Positions 13,795 through 26,239 of a stretch of DNA of 64,000 nt are shown here, in pieces. Within the stretch, counting starts at the first letter, position 1, and every line of letters starts with the position of its first letter. The notes beneath the pieces are model-generated. The model saw only the letters and a program-made list of their open reading frames with translations, did no database searches and was not told where the DNA came from. The position numbers were made by a program, and so were the translations under genes. The stretch comes from Haemonchus contortus (lineage: Eukaryota > Nematoda > Chromadorea > Rhabditida > Trichostrongylidae): positions 6,403,374 through 6,467,373 of the forward strand of contig LS997567.1 in NCBI GenBank assembly GCA_000469685.2, in the 5' to 3' direction.

Positions 13795-16700
13795 AGGCGA
13801 TTCTTGGTATTATAGGACATGGGCATTGCTTGGACAGCGGGAGCAGACCACACCCGTGCCTCTTCCACACTACCTTATTCAAGCACCTGTCTGAAAGGAT
13901 CGAATTAGAGATGGGAACAGATAGGAATAAAGGAAGCACCTTAGAGGCCTTGGTCTTGCTCTGGTGGTTCATACAAACAACCGGAATCTGGACAACGGTA
14001 AGGGAACACATTCTAAATGAAACGTATGGTTTTTATTTTTTGGAGCAAGATGCTCAACTTTCCGAGTCTAGCAGTATTTAGGCTGTTCAAGCAGAATTAG
14101 TCCTTGGAGAAAAAAAATTACAGTATCATTCTACCAGTTGGGAATTACACAGTTTCTCTGAAGTAGTCACAGATGTGGCAGCTCAACACATATGCTTCAT
14201 GTCGGATACCTGAGAGGCCCTCCTCACAAGTTTTCTATCAACACAGATTCTAAAATGCAAACATTTTTTACATATACCTATTGAATGGCATGGTACCAGT
14301 ACCCAATGTTTAAATTTTAAAACTTGTTTTAGACTTTTATCAGTACTCGCCTTTGAGGCTGCGGTGATTTTTTCGGTTTGAAAAATGCCCATCACCAGAT
14401 TTAAATCTCCTCTCGTCTTCAATAATTACGTGAATACGGTACTTTCCATTTCGAGAGCTCTTCAAAGGTTTGAGAGATGCCCATCTTAAAACGATGAATG
14501 ACGAGAACTTCAAAAGCGAACCAATTTATTACGACAGCCACTCAATGCTTACAATCCCCTGACAAATGAGGACACTTCCATTCCCCTCACCGCTTTTTCC
14601 TTTTCGGAGATCTATTAGAATGAGGTTTGAATTCTCACCAACTTCGAAGGCTCAACTTCTGTTTGAACCAGGACTTTGTCCAGGCCGTAAATCCACACAT
14701 TACTATGACAAAACAGTGCCCTCGATTCGGAGAGGGATCTGACCACTGGCAAGTCTTACGAGGAGTGATCAGGGAAAGAATCCTCCCTGAATACCTGATT
14801 TCCCCGTCAAGTACGTGTAAGTACAACAGGTCTAGAATAGTCATATGCACCCCTTAGAGCTTAATAACGCCCATACACCTTATGGCTTGGGTACGCCAAG
14901 AATTATCTCTTAGCCCGTTCCTCTTCCTGCTAATCATGGATGTCATCACAGATCTCATGCTTGGATACCAAAAGGCAATACTCCTGGGTGATACGTAGCT
15001 CTGATAACGAATAACCCAGAAGAGCTCCAGGGGAAGTTGCAGAATTGGTAGAAAGGGTTGGCAGAAATGGTCTCCGACTGAACGTTAAGAAGATCAAGTT
15101 CCTCAGCTCCAAGGAGTCACGGAACCAATGTAGACTGCATGGGGGATGCATTGGAGAGACACAGGACTCCCGATGCTTGAAAAGTTGTGTAGCCGGTGAA
15201 GGCAGCGTGGGCAAGGTTGTAAAAGCCCGAATAGATGGATGAAATGAAGGGGGCCCATTGGTATCTTCTAACAAAAAAACCAGCGGTTTTATTACGCTCA
15301 AAGAAGTTTACAGGGCACTGGTGAGACTCTCAATGCTCTACGGCAGCGAGCACTGGCCCGTAAGTGATAATCATGAAAGACAGCTTCACTCCGTTGAAGT
15401 GGAGACGCTCAGATGGATCCGTGGAAGGACGCGACTGGATAGGATCAGAAAAGAAGAAATCGGGGAGGTCACGCAAACAGCCGCTGTCCAGTTGAAGATT
15501 GGAGAGCAGCGCCCTTGACGGTAAGGACATGAGGCTAGTCGTGAATACTCGTGGTGCCCTCCAACAACATTCTCACTCATACAACAAAAAAATGTTTGAA
15601 TCATGCGTCACTCGCTATTAAAGTGCAGTCATAAGCTCGAGCCAAAAGGGTCTCTTTCTGTCACCAAGAGAAGCAGGAGAGAGTCTTTCTTCCCTCATGA
15701 ACTAGAAATTCTCATATGTAAATGCGAAATATCCCTAATGCGGGCACTTATCTCCTGCAGTATTCCGGTCATGGGTCCTGGCTCGAACGAGCGCTCGTGA
15801 TGAGTGCTCCTTAGCTATGTACCTCATCACCATCCCCGTGTCCTTGCCCTTTCCGACATTATATATGTGACCAACGAGGATTTGCGAATTCAAACGAAGT
15901 TATGTCGTGGAAGGAATTATGCCGTCTGTGAAACTTTGCGTCCACTGCATTTTATTTCACCTCAAAGTCACTGTAAGAGCTCAGTGCTCGTAGTGAGTTT
16001 ACTTTTACATCTTCAGTTTTGCTGCAAGTTGTGAAGAAGGAGCATACTGTAATGGTTCAGCCTCAATTTTTAATAATATTCTGTTCTTTTAAACTTTCTG
16101 TAGAATAGTTATTCGTAATGCACTATATTTGGAACCATGTCTCACAATTTATAGATGAGATAAGTTCTCTTTTTAGGGTTTTCTGTCCTTGCTTGAAGGG
16201 TAGCGGCAGAAAGCTGGGGCTACGGTGCTCGATATTGGGCTCTCCGAGGTAGGCCTATGGTAAATTGAGTATTTCAACACGATGGTGGGATTTGAGGCGT
16301 AAATCAACGGATGCAGTTCCCCAGAACCATTTCAATAGTCGTTAGAGGGGAATGTGATGTGTCAAAGAACCAGGTTTGTAAAGAAGCGAAATCCTATTCA
16401 TGCTATCCAACCCGAAAATTTTTCCAAATTACTCCGCTTATTATTCCTATATACTTTTTAAAGAGAATTTTCTAGTTCACTATGTATTTGAAAACCATGT
16501 TACACAATTCAATGGGAACGAGTGCTCTTTCATCGAGGAACATCCTCAAAAACAATTTCCTTTATGAAGTTTACTGGAATTTCCAACGTTGACTTGGAAA
16601 AGCAAACGCACCGAATATACGGAGCACCACAATATAGTAGCGGTGGTTGTGCATGCGTGTCGGTAGTCTGTTTGGGTGTTTTTGGAAGAATTTCAATTGT

Positions 16701-16930
16701 GACTCGATACCGGTTATCGGTATCGGCTATATACGTAGATAGCAGGGGGTGGGGCTAGTGCGTCATTTGTGAGCAGTAATACGGTTCAATAAACGGCATA
16801 CTATTATACGATTACAAGTAATTTGGTGCTGACGATTCCATACCGTGTAGTGACTTGATTAGATATTGGGAGTGTTGAATAGTATAAAATACTAACGGGA
16901 ATTACGCTTGGTGTTCCGGATTTGTAACAA
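13795..16930. repeat. Duplicated block C, copy 1
   Basis: The block is collinear with 43416-45510: shared text starts at TATTATAGGACATGGGCATT and runs to the GGATTTGTAACAAAG motif. This copy is longer because it carries a LINE fragment between about 14860 and 15970, which the other copy lacks. In the other copy a MITE-2 element sits where this one reads GAGCATACTGTAATGG uninterrupted. No open frame is conserved in phase between the two copies, so I see no gene in it. Confidence 0.75.
14930..15525 (+). mobile_element. Decayed LINE (non-LTR) reverse transcriptase fragment
   Basis: Two out-of-step frames give typical RTE-like 3' reverse-transcriptase text. The first, from about 15045, contains GRNGLRLNVKKIKFLSS. 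The second, from 15258, contains YRALVRLSMLYGSEHWPVS and then TLRWIRGRTRLDRIRKE. Weaker similarity just upstream (TNNPEELQGKLQNW) extends it toward 14990. Stops and frameshifts separate the parts, and the RT catalytic FADD segment is absent, so this is a dead 3' fragment. It lies inside block C copy 1 and is absent from copy 2, so it either arrived after the duplication or was lost from the other copy. Confidence 0.75.
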
Positions 16931-17084
16931 AGCGGTAACCCACCCGTCGTGGGCGGAGCCTGGTTGTGCTACCCCTCATGGGTGTTTTTATCCCGCCGCC
17001 GGTACTCCTTCCAACTTTGAACGTGTGTGCGATTTTCCGCTCAAACATTTTTTCGTACGAACCCGGAGAAAAAGGAAGAGTGGA

Positions 17085-18105
17085 AAAGGAAGCACTAATT
17101 TTTATTGTTGTTGTTGTTTATTGCTAATACACTAGAAAGTCCGCTGTAGAACTGTAATTGCGAATTGGAACTCGTGACAACAGCTGAAAAAAAGAACATA
17201 ACCAACGAAATGCTCATGTAAGCTGTACTCATACAACTCAAGACATTCTCCCAGGCTCTCAGACCCTGCCGGATATCAAGTCTTTGGAAGAGTCATATTT
17301 TAGAACTAGCCAGTTTTATTGGTGTACCGCTTGGATTTTGGATTGCCTGAACCTTATCTGACTTCATCTGGAATTCCTCTCGAATAGTGTTCCATTTCTC
17401 GACATTTTCTGAATCCTGTACATCCTCGCGCAAATTTCAAAGACGCTTGACCGAAACATTACAGGTCCACCCCGACGAGCTGATGGAACTCCGCAGGCGA
17501 AGCCCCACCGCTTCTGATAGAGAGCCTCGTAAACTGTGGCATGGGGTTCTGAAAAAGGTCTAATCCTTCATAGAGGAATTTCGTTTCATGGTTACCGGAC
17601 CTTACTATCTTTCTGCGAATGAGTTGATATGACACCGCAGGAGTTTTCGGGTCTTATGGGCATAGTGAAATGGAGAGGGCCCTGTGCTGTAGAACTGTGT
17701 CTCTGGAGATGCGAAAATGCCCGATGAAACCAGTTTGGCTCTGAGCTTCTCCAATTTACTCTTCGAACAGATGGAACCATCATTATGTCGATAGAATGAA
17801 ATTGAAATGTGTGTCACCCATCCATAAAGCTCTAATATGAACTCAAACCATACGGGCTCAACCTTCTCGTCCTCTACCGTTTGGAGCAGCAGAACGTCCT
17901 TGTTGTGCCATGGGCAACTGTGTGCCTACATAATGCAAAATCATGGTTTTCAGGTATCCACAGCTGAATGGTATCTTCTATTTCACTTTCAAAATGAAGA
18001 ACAGCATACGGTAGCAATTTCCCAGTTTATTCAGTTTTTCTGGTTACTATTTCATCATATTTAAAATGCATCTCATACAGTGTATGAATGAAATGCTATT
18101 TTGTC
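17085..18105. repeat. Dispersed repeat family E, copy 1
   Basis: It begins with a TTTTTATTGTTGTTGTTGTT tract and contains AGACCCTGCCGGATATC, ACCGAAACATTACAGG and AGAGAGCCTCGTAAACTGTG. The same landmarks recur at 34405-35075 and 48155-49290, and the 3' third recurs at 26240-26560. It stops abruptly at about 18105, where the gelsolin-like sequence begins, whereas the other long copies continue past this point. It is probably a truncated transposon or part of the local duplications; no frame is shared. Confidence 0.6.
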
Positions 18106-19348
18106 ATTGCTGCTCCAATCCACACATAAATGATGTTCAGGGCATCGAGTATCATCACATCATCGCCATCAAGGCTCTACAAATAAAATTTGGTATTCAG
18201 AAAAAATCAATCGGAAAGACCAATTAAAAATTAAGTTGAAGTGCGGTAGTAGAGGGGAGAAAACAAATCTTAATCGTTGGTAATCTCTGATGATTGCAAA
18301 CTCTCAAGTTTGGTTGATGGTAACCAACCGGGAACAATGATGTTTCACTTGTTTTATAATACGAAAAGTAGGGCTTAACTAATTATTACTGCGCTGTAAC
18401 TACTCTTTACTTTCGGTTACCTCTTGATCATAGTTGGCAATTTCTTCCACCATCATTCTTCCGGATTCATCTGGTACTTGGAAGAGGCGCGGTTCAAGGA
18501 CCTTCTTCGTTTTGTTGTCAACCCACTCTCCGAACCTGAGCATAGTTTTGAGAAAGCTGATTCAATAAGTAATAAGTAGTAATCAAAGAATAATAAGAAT
18601 ATTTAAGTTCATATCTATATCGGTAGTAGGCACTGGAAGCAGAAAGCTCACCAATTAAAGGCACAGTTCACGATAATTCAGTGGGCGGGAACGTCAATGA
18701 CCTTCCCGCCTCCCGATCGATGTCACGTCAGACGGTCAGATGAGTGTCGAGACAATACAGATTGCAACTATTCGTTCTAGGAGCCATACACAATCAGCTA
18801 ATCGCCGAGTGATGAGGCGATGTTTTTCTCCCATTCTTTTTTCCTCTGTTTTTCTTTTTGCTGCCGCGATCCCTTATTCAATTTCCTACTCCTAGAGACT
18901 GGAAAAGGTGAGCAACTCTAGCTGTTACTAGGGTTTTTTTTATTGCTTATGCTTATGAGTGAATGAATCTTTGCTTACCATTGTCTGTTATTCGCACCAG
19001 GACCCACACGCGCGCAGTGAAACACACTATTTAGATCGTCGGACTCCCCACCCTTCCTCATTTTTCTGGTTTCATTCTCGTCCAGCCCCCTTTTTAACGT
19101 TTTTTTGAAGCCTTTTTTCACTTTGCAAACACCGATGCACGCAGTTTCTTCGCCTCAGTCGCACTAGTTTCGATCTTGTCTTCCATTTTTCATCATAATC
19201 TGGATTACCCGAAATTATGTGAACGGTGCCTTTAAGGTACCAAGCTGACCTAGAAGTGGCCGATCCAGTACCTGCACTGTGTCGTGCAATCGTCTTTGTC
19301 GACATTTGTGAGCTGATCGATAAATTCGTGTACTTCAGGTAATTTTGA
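18096..19348 (-). pseudogene. Gelsolin-like gene fragment, truncated
   Basis: Three exons join in phase. Exon 19272-19348 (25 codons plus 2) reads KLPEVHEFIDQLTNVDKDD; its acceptor AAAATAAG is poor. Exon 18421-18535 reads [20 protein letters not shown] and continues with [10 protein letters not shown], between a CTCAG acceptor and a GTAACC donor. Exon 18096-18176 reads SLDGDDVMILDALNIIYVWIG after a TTTGTAG acceptor. The text RLFQV, DLDGDDVM-like and YVWIG is the classic core of a gelsolin/villin repeat (an actin-severing or capping module). Directly after YVWIGAA the frame hits TAG inside repeat E, so the rest of the domain is missing. No further gelsolin repeats occur on either side. The first intron contains a 580 bp TTAA-flanked inverted-repeat element. 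I read this as a broken fragment of a cytoplasmic actin-binding gene. Confidence 0.7.
18655..19235. mobile_element. TTAA-flanked inverted-repeat element (piggyBac-like MITE)
   Basis: The left end reads TTAAAGGCACAGTTCACGAT and the right end GTGAACGGTGCCTTTAA, so about 25 bp of inverted terminal repeat lies between TTAA tetranucleotides. It sits in the first intron of the gelsolin-like fragment. TTAA target sites are typical of piggyBac elements (established knowledge); the assignment here is inference because no transposase is present. Confidence 0.5.
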
Positions 19349-19565
19349 CTTATTTTACGTTTCTTTTGATGTCTTCCTTTGATTAGAGCCATGTTCTCTA
19401 AGTAATTGGGATAATTTCAATTCATACATCCAGATCGTTCACGGAACCATCCCAAGGAGGAGGGCGAGAGTCGAATGCGCAGTGCTTGGCCGTTCTACAC
19501 CTGTTGGCTCTTTGCCTCCCACCAGACGAGTTACCCACTCGTAACGCACAACAGGGGGACGATCA

Positions 19566-19804
19566 AGTCGTGCGTCCGAGGGTGCGCGCGGCAATTTGCG
19601 CGGCGAAACCCATAGCTATTCTGACGACTTTAGCGCCTATTATTTGGGCCCAATTTCGAAGTACAGTAGAATAGTAGGATCAGCTGACCTTACTAATCTA
19701 CCTTACTTCAGTTTTGGGCCTCAATGATAGGCGCCGGAGTCGTCCAAATTCGCCACGAACTTCGCCGAGCAATTTGCCGCGCGCACCCTCGGACGCACGA
19801 CTTG
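19566..19804. mobile_element. MITE-1 copy 2
   Basis: The ends are GTGCGTCCGAGGGTGCGCGC and its inverse GCGCGCACCCTCGGACGCAC, giving perfect 20 bp inverted termini. The centre has GGGCCCAATTTCGAAGTA and ATGATAGGCGCC. This is the copy with the cleanest termini. Confidence 0.8.
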
Positions 19805-19933
19805 ACACACACCCCGCACGACATTGTGTGGTATCGTTCCTGATGACTGAGCTTACCCTGCAAAGTTGGCTTGAGCAACGAGTTGATGTAGGTTTTTCCG
19901 TCTTCGCGGTAAACTCATAGGTGGGAGCACATT

Positions 19934-20086
19934 GGCTGCTTTCATAGTCCGCGATTTGGCCCGCGAGCGCGTCGGCCGGGAGCGGCGCTTGATCATTGTT
20001 TACAACTGGAACTTGGTCGATACCGCCGGTCGAGTGGTCATCGGGAAGGCGGCTCGCGGGCCAAATTGCGGACTACGAAAGCAGCC
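19934..20086. repeat. Short foldback element
   Basis: About 36 bp arms face each other: GGCTGCTTTCATAGTCCGCG on the left, and GCGGACTACGAAAGCAGCC on the right with one mismatch in the compared part. The interior (about 80 bp) is GC-rich. A short MITE or foldback is likely; no target duplication is obvious. Confidence 0.6.
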
Positions 20087-20089
20087 ATG

Positions 20090-22655
20090 AGATGTTCGTA
20101 GAAAGGGTTTCAGTTAGAAGGGTTCCCACGTGGGTTGCTGAATCTCAGCCAGTTGTTATAGGTATTACGAGCTGCTCTAGCCGACTACACGCCAATACGT
20201 GGGACTCGCTTCGACGTGTCTGTCTAACTTGGGCTTTTGTGGACCGATATTTCCGTGACGTCTTACCGGTTAGTGTTTCTTTTTCCAAAACCAGTTCCAT
20301 CTTTAAATGGCTCTATCTGCCCCATATCGCTGTTCCATATCCAAAGCTGTACTCTTTACTGTTTCGATTCGCATGAAGTGCTCTGCAAATCTTTGTGAAA
20401 CCATGGGTATCGATTATGCGCGCGTAAAATCAATTTTTTGGAAAGCGCACGCACTAAATGAGTTGACGGAACAGTTGTTACTCGAAGCATCATTCGTTTT
20501 CTTTTGCTATAATCGTTGTGAGTAGACCGTTTACTATAATAGATTGACTCTGAAGACCGGTTAGAATGGCTCCAAAACCACATCCTGGAAACCCTACATA
20601 GACTTCAACATTCGTGAAGAAGTTCGACGAAGAGATTGCACCCTTATCCACTCCGGAGCCTTTTTGTGAACTAATGGGTGTGTTGACTGGCTTTTTTGAT
20701 TTTTTTTGTTGAATTTTTCTGTATTAGTACGAAGAAACCTAAAAAGTTCATGCGTGGTAATTTGAACAGGAATTATACACTTGTTGTCTTCCTGGCGACG
20801 CCATGCACTCTACGTTGTTGAAAAATCGCCGATGTGTTTGTGCCCAGTGGATGTTGCAATTCGCGTCAATGTTTTTCATGTTCTCACTTGAGTGTGAATG
20901 CACTTCAACGGGTAAACAGGGAAGGAAGTGGGAATTCGGCTTGAGGGGGTGAATTTGAAATTGGGAACCGAGCCGTCCATAGGTAGTGTACCAATAGAAG
21001 TCGGAACTGCTCTGTTTGGTAAGAATTGATGGTACGCGATTGTAACACACAGTAGTGAGTGCTCAGGGATAAATAGGTTTGTCTGTATTGCTAGGTGTCC
21101 GCCTCGAAGATCATAAATGTTGCGAAGCGATCGATAGACATCTTATGCGTGGTAAGTATGAACGCGAAAACAGCAGTGTGATTATAATTTTTTTTAATTT
21201 AATTTTCCCAAAGGAGTAAACTTGGATGTTTCGAAGAAGGAACTCCATCGATGAGATCTGTGGTGGTGTTTGCAATAGATTTATGTAGGCTAGCTAAAAT
21301 ACGAAGTATTGATTAACCTGAAGCTTACAGTTCATGAAACTAGCTAGTTCGAGTAAAGCAGAGGTATCCGCAGGAGTGAGTAGATGGGAGTATTCGTGCT
21401 GTTCTGTAACATCAATTAGAGTCTCTGTTTTCTTACCTGCTCGTCGAGGCTACTTCTCCTTTTTACGGCAAAAACGGTGTTTGCTGTATGGCGATTGGAT
21501 TTGAACGTTACCGGAACCTGGAATGTGGAATGTAGCTACTGGTCCTCCACAAAGTACAAGGAAAGCGATTTTCTGAATATGTGAGCAAGGCCCTCTAGTG
21601 AAGATCCTTTGCAGCTAACCACTACAGAGCACATGAGGCATCACCTATGCTCCTTTGTGGGCGTGGTTGTCTGGAGTGGCGCAGGAGCGCCTCGCCCACA
21701 TCGTCAGGGCGACTCGTCTAAATGAAAGCAAACCCATTATGAAACCCACATAACGAACTGGTGCAGCTGTTCTCTTGAGAATCAGTGAACGTTGTGAAGA
21801 GTATTCAAATTGATCAGCGGTGAAGTGATCGTAACAGATGAACCTAGGATAATGGATCATTTTTTATTGATTTTTCAGCCGATTATACTGGAACGAGCTT
21901 TATGACCAGTGACTTTTTTTTTCATTATGGATACAGTATTTTGGCCATATTTAGCTAATTATACCCAGTCTTCTCTATAAATGGCGTGTTACGGTATGGA
22001 AAAAAGCCATGATGATAACTACGGTGACAAGATCTTGAACTTGGTTCCTGTATGCTGGTCTAATGTATAAAAGGCCAAGTATCTCAACGCGCTGTAGTAT
22101 TTCATTGCTAACAATGGGCAATTTCACATCTGATCTTCGCCTTCCTACCTTTACGGATACGGTAGCTGTTTTGATCTACTATCAATAACGGAGACAATCC
22201 TCTGCCGTAAACCGCTGTTGACTGCCATCGATATTACCCATTTCACTTTTTGTTTGTTGTTATTGTTTGCTGCCCTCAAATTTATGTCATATTGTGTGCT
22301 TTGATGTCATGTCGTTATCCTTACCTCACAGTTTTACCAAATAGAGCACTTGTCGAAAAATCGCTTTTTTTTACTTCACCCTTTAACTGTTTCTGTTCCT
22401 AGGAGCTCGAGCTCTCTTTAGGCATGAAGGAATGGTATTCCGCTCACTCTCTGCCATAACTTTGAAGTCTCTGCTTCTGATTTTCCATCAACACAGCGTC
22501 ATTATCACACAAAAGTCGAATCCACTCTTCACTGAATTAGCTTGTTTAGGCACATGACCCAATCAACTTCAATATTTATTTCTAATTATTTTCTAAACTC
22601 ATCGTGAAACCTTATTTATAGTGTAGCTCAAGATGTTGTCATAATTTTGCTAGAG
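20090..22655. other. No gene recognised
   Basis: No repeated block, repeat termini or spliceable family text recognised between the 19.9 kb foldback and the 22.7 kb Mutator-like element. Confidence 0.4.
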
Positions 22656-22667
22656 TATGAAAATGGG

Positions 22668-23157
22668 GGTGAAAATGTAGTTGGGGGGTGCCAGCGCCCT
22701 TCCGTCTCGTTGCTCTGCGTCTCTGACCCAGGCGGCAGAGTACCCAGAGCGTGGATATGTCCTCTTAATAGTGACAGGGAATGTATTCTTTAACAAGGGG
22801 AGGAGCTCCGGGGTGGGTTAGAAGTAAATGTAGTGCAAGTACAAGAGAAAGTTGCGATAAAGTAGAAAAGAGTGGAATGGGTTAAACTTGAGGAGTTTGA
22901 CTGCAATAAAACGATTGCGCACCGTGGACGCACTGCACGCGTCGACTAAAGTTGTTATTGAAGAGCTATTCTAGATCATTTCAACTTTTTGCACAACTCT
23001 TACTTCTCACCCACCCCGGAGCTCCTCCTCTTGTTAAAGAATTCATTCCCTATCACTACTATCGGACATATCGGCGCTCTGGGCACATTGCCACCTGGGT
23101 CAGAGACGCGGAGTAACGAGACGGGAGGGCGCTGGCGCCCCCAACTACATTTTCACC
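22668..23157. mobile_element. Mutator-like foldback element with 9-bp target duplication
   Basis: Long inverted arms of about 160 bp start with GGTGAAAATGTAGTTGGGGG and end with CCCCCAACTACATTTTCACC. They include GAGCTCC/GGAGCTC and matching AACAAG/CTTGTT segments. The element is bracketed by an exact 9-bp direct repeat, GAAAATGGG, at 22659-22667 and 23158-23166. Long inverted termini with a 9-bp target duplication are the hallmark of Mutator-like elements (established knowledge). The interior has no transposase, so it is non-autonomous. Confidence 0.75.
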
Positions 23158-23891
23158 GAAAATGGGAATAAATCTCTCTTAGGATGCGCCATGCATATTA
23201 GGGGGCCGTATGATGACGGTTTTGCCAATGAGCTTTCACTGGTGTAGTACCTATGAAGGGACTCTGGGGAGATAGAAGGCTCGATTCTATCTCTCCAGAG
23301 AAGGAACTCTATCCCTGTCTTGCCTTTGGATCGTGAGATAGCAGGATTACTTGTTATTGTCCAACCTCCCTCTGAGTCTAGTGGGCTCTGGAGTCCCTAT
23401 ACAGGTTGGCAGTTTTAGCTTTTGATCTCCTTCAATCCTCTAAGTCCCAAATCATCCGCCATCGTTCACTTAGCACATGATTAGTTTAGGAATTAAAACA
23501 TGCGAACTCGTACAACATCTGGTCAAAGTAAATCATTGTTCAAGTCAATTCAGAATAAGGTCAAATGGGTGCACATCCCAAAACACAAATGCTACTTTCG
23601 CAGCTTTTGCGGATTACGAGCGCATCCTTTGTTCCGATCGTCACCGATAAGCATACTTCTATGATATAATTGCGATCAACGTTAACAGGTTGAAAGAAGG
23701 GCTCATGGTAAAGAGCTCTATCGGTATCTATGTTTCTAGTGAACGAAAAATCTCCAGAAACTGTGAATCGCAACACCTTCTTGCGGCATTTTCTGTGAAC
23801 GTTTGCATATAATGCTGATGCTTCTTAGCGTACTCGTTCCAATCCATGGATCCATGCTTGCATAACAATCTGTGAATCATAGGTTAACCAG

Positions 23892-25952
23892 TCGGGCCGC
23901 CCGGCTACGCCGGGCGCTCCTCCTTCCTGTGAGAAATTCGCTATGCCTAAGTAACACTTCGGATTCTCCTTTTTCTTTGAAAGCTCTACACCCTCAGTAT
24001 TAGCTCCGAATTAGGAGCGATATTTTTGTGAGCCATCTTCGCTGTGTCCGAATAGAACGTCGCATGATATCACAAAGGCGATTATTCAGAGAAAAAAAGT
24101 ATTCAGAGAATTCATCGCGGCTGAGTCTACTATGTTAGCTACCATCAATGTTCCCAGCCAACTCCCTGTGCCTCCAAGTTTCAACGGTGTGGGTCCGAAC
24201 TAATAGTATTGATTCTCGCCCAGCCCTTTGGGGTGGAGTTTAGTCCTGCAACCAATCATCAGTGTTCCTATCCTGCCTCCTGTATTCCTACTATTTGGTC
24301 GCTCTAGGTCCATTTTAACATTACACTGCAAGCCCCGCCCCCTGAAGGATTTATGATTTTCCGCTCAAACCCCGCCCCTTGCAGGCGGAGTCTGGTCCTG
24401 CCACCCACTATAAGCGTTCCCATCCTGCTGCCTGTGCCCCTACGAAGTTTGAACGCTCCAGGTCCAAGTTTAAGTTTTTCACACAGACCCCGCCCCTTGT
24501 GGGCGGAGTCCGGCTCCACCTCCCACCATTAGTGTTTCTATCCTGCCGCCTGTACTCCTACCAAATTTGAACTCTCTAGGTCGACGAGAACCCGAGTTAT
24601 GAATTTCCGGTCAAACACACAACTACACATACACACAAACACACAGACAAACCAACAGACACACTTAGCGCGTTATATATAGTAGGATATATATAGTAGG
24701 ATCTTTAAGTGCGGTACACCGCACCGCAGACGGGTAAGATCCTACTATATATAACGCGCTAAGTGTGTCTGTTGGTTTGTCTGTGTGTTTGTGTGTGTGT
24801 GTGTGTAGTCTTCTCGTCGACCTAGAGAGTTCAAATTTGGTAGGAGTACAGGCGGCAGGATAGAAACACTAATGGTGGGAGGTAGAGCCAGACTCCGCCC
24901 ACAGGGGGCGGGGTTTGTGCGAAATAAATGTTTGAGCGGAAAGCCATAACTTCTGTCCCCGTGGGCCTAAAGCGGTCAAACTAGGTAGGAGTACAGGCGG
25001 CAGGATAGGAACACTAATGGTGGGTGGCGGGGCCAGGCTTTACCCACAGGGGCGGGGTTCATGCGGAAAATCATAACTCCAGTCCCCGTGGACCTAGAGC
25101 GTCCAAATTTGATAGGAGAACCCAAGATAGGATGGAAACGCTTATAGTGGGTGACAGGATTGAGCTCCGCCCACAAGGGACGGGGCTTGGGCAGAAATTC
25201 ATAACTCCTGTCCCTGTGGATCCAGAAAGTTCAAATTAGGCACGAGCACAGGCGGAAGGATGGGAACATTTATGGTGGCTGGCAGAACCGAACTCCGACC
25301 ACAAGGGGCGGGGTCTGTGTGAAAAACTTAAACTTGGACCTGGAGCGTTCAAACTTCGTAGGGGCACAGGCGGCAGGATGGGAACGCTTATATTGGGTGG
25401 CAGGACCGGACTCCGCCTGCAAGGGGCGGGGTTTGAGCGGAAAATCATAAATCCTTCAGGGGGCGGGGCTTGCAGTGTAATGTTAAAATGGACCTAGAGC
25501 GACCAAATAGTAGGAATACAGGAGGCAGGATAGGAACACTGATGATTGGTTGCAGGACTAAACTCCACCCCAAAGGGCTGGGCGAGAATAAATACTATTA
25601 GTTCGGACCCAGACCGTTGAAACTTGGAGGCACAGGGAGTTGGCTGGGAACATTGATGGTAGCTAACATAGTAGACTCAGCCGCGATGAATTCTCTGAAT
25701 ACTTTTTTTCTCTGAATAATCGCCTTTGTGATATCATGCGATGTTCTATTCGGACACAGCGAAGATGGCTCACAAAAATATTGCTCCTAATTCGGAGCTA
25801 ATACTGAGGGTGTAGAGCTTTCAAAGAAAAAGGAGAATCCGAAGTGTTATTTAGGCATAGCGAATTTCTCACAGGAAGGAGGAGCGCCCGGCGTAGCCGG
25901 GCGAACCCATAAGAAGGAGGGAAGCCCGGCTTCAGCCGGGCGGCCCGACTGG
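23892..25952. mobile_element. 2.07 kb giant foldback element with GC-box-like tandem array
   Basis: The termini are CCAGTCGGGCCGCCCGG and its exact inverse. The left arm runs to about 24710 and the right arm from about 24720, meeting at a short centre around GTGCGGTACACCGCACCGC; the arms appear nearly identical where aligned. Each arm contains degenerate tandem units of roughly 115-150 bp, each with a GGGGCGGGG-type box and a sequence like ACAGGCGGCAGGATAGG: about three units on the left and six on the right. The inner part carries CA/GT simple repeats and TTAGCGCGTTATATATAGTA. A second GC hairpin (AGCCCGGCTTCAGCCGGGC) lies next to the right terminus. Open frames inside are chance. It has no transposase and is probably a non-autonomous foldback transposon. 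Confidence 0.75.
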
Positions 25953-26239
25953 TACATACATACTCAAGCTTCCCACCGTACTCTAGCAGATGTGTAGATA
26001 AGGTAGAGCGTAAAAAAATCCCCGTACGGCTGGCTGGCTCGAGAAGTGGTTGTGTACAACATAACCTTTGCCATCCCCATATTGCCCATCCTGGAACCCT
26101 TTTATACTGCCTAGTAAGTGTTAGGGAAGACAGCTTTGGCCAGTGGGAGTCTACCTCACTTTGTGAGATTCACCTGAAAATCACTTGAAACGTGTCTGCT
26201 GTAGGTTTAGAGAGAGTTTATGCTTCCTATGAATCACTA

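Noticed and set aside
24304..25448. Several 60-70 codon frames inside the giant foldback
   Set aside because: They come from tandem GC-box units and appear on both strands because the arms are inverted copies.
23892..25952. CRISPR-like array of regularly spaced GC motifs
   Set aside because: Units are long (115-150 bp), degenerate and arranged in inverted arms, in a eukaryotic setting; this is a foldback element.
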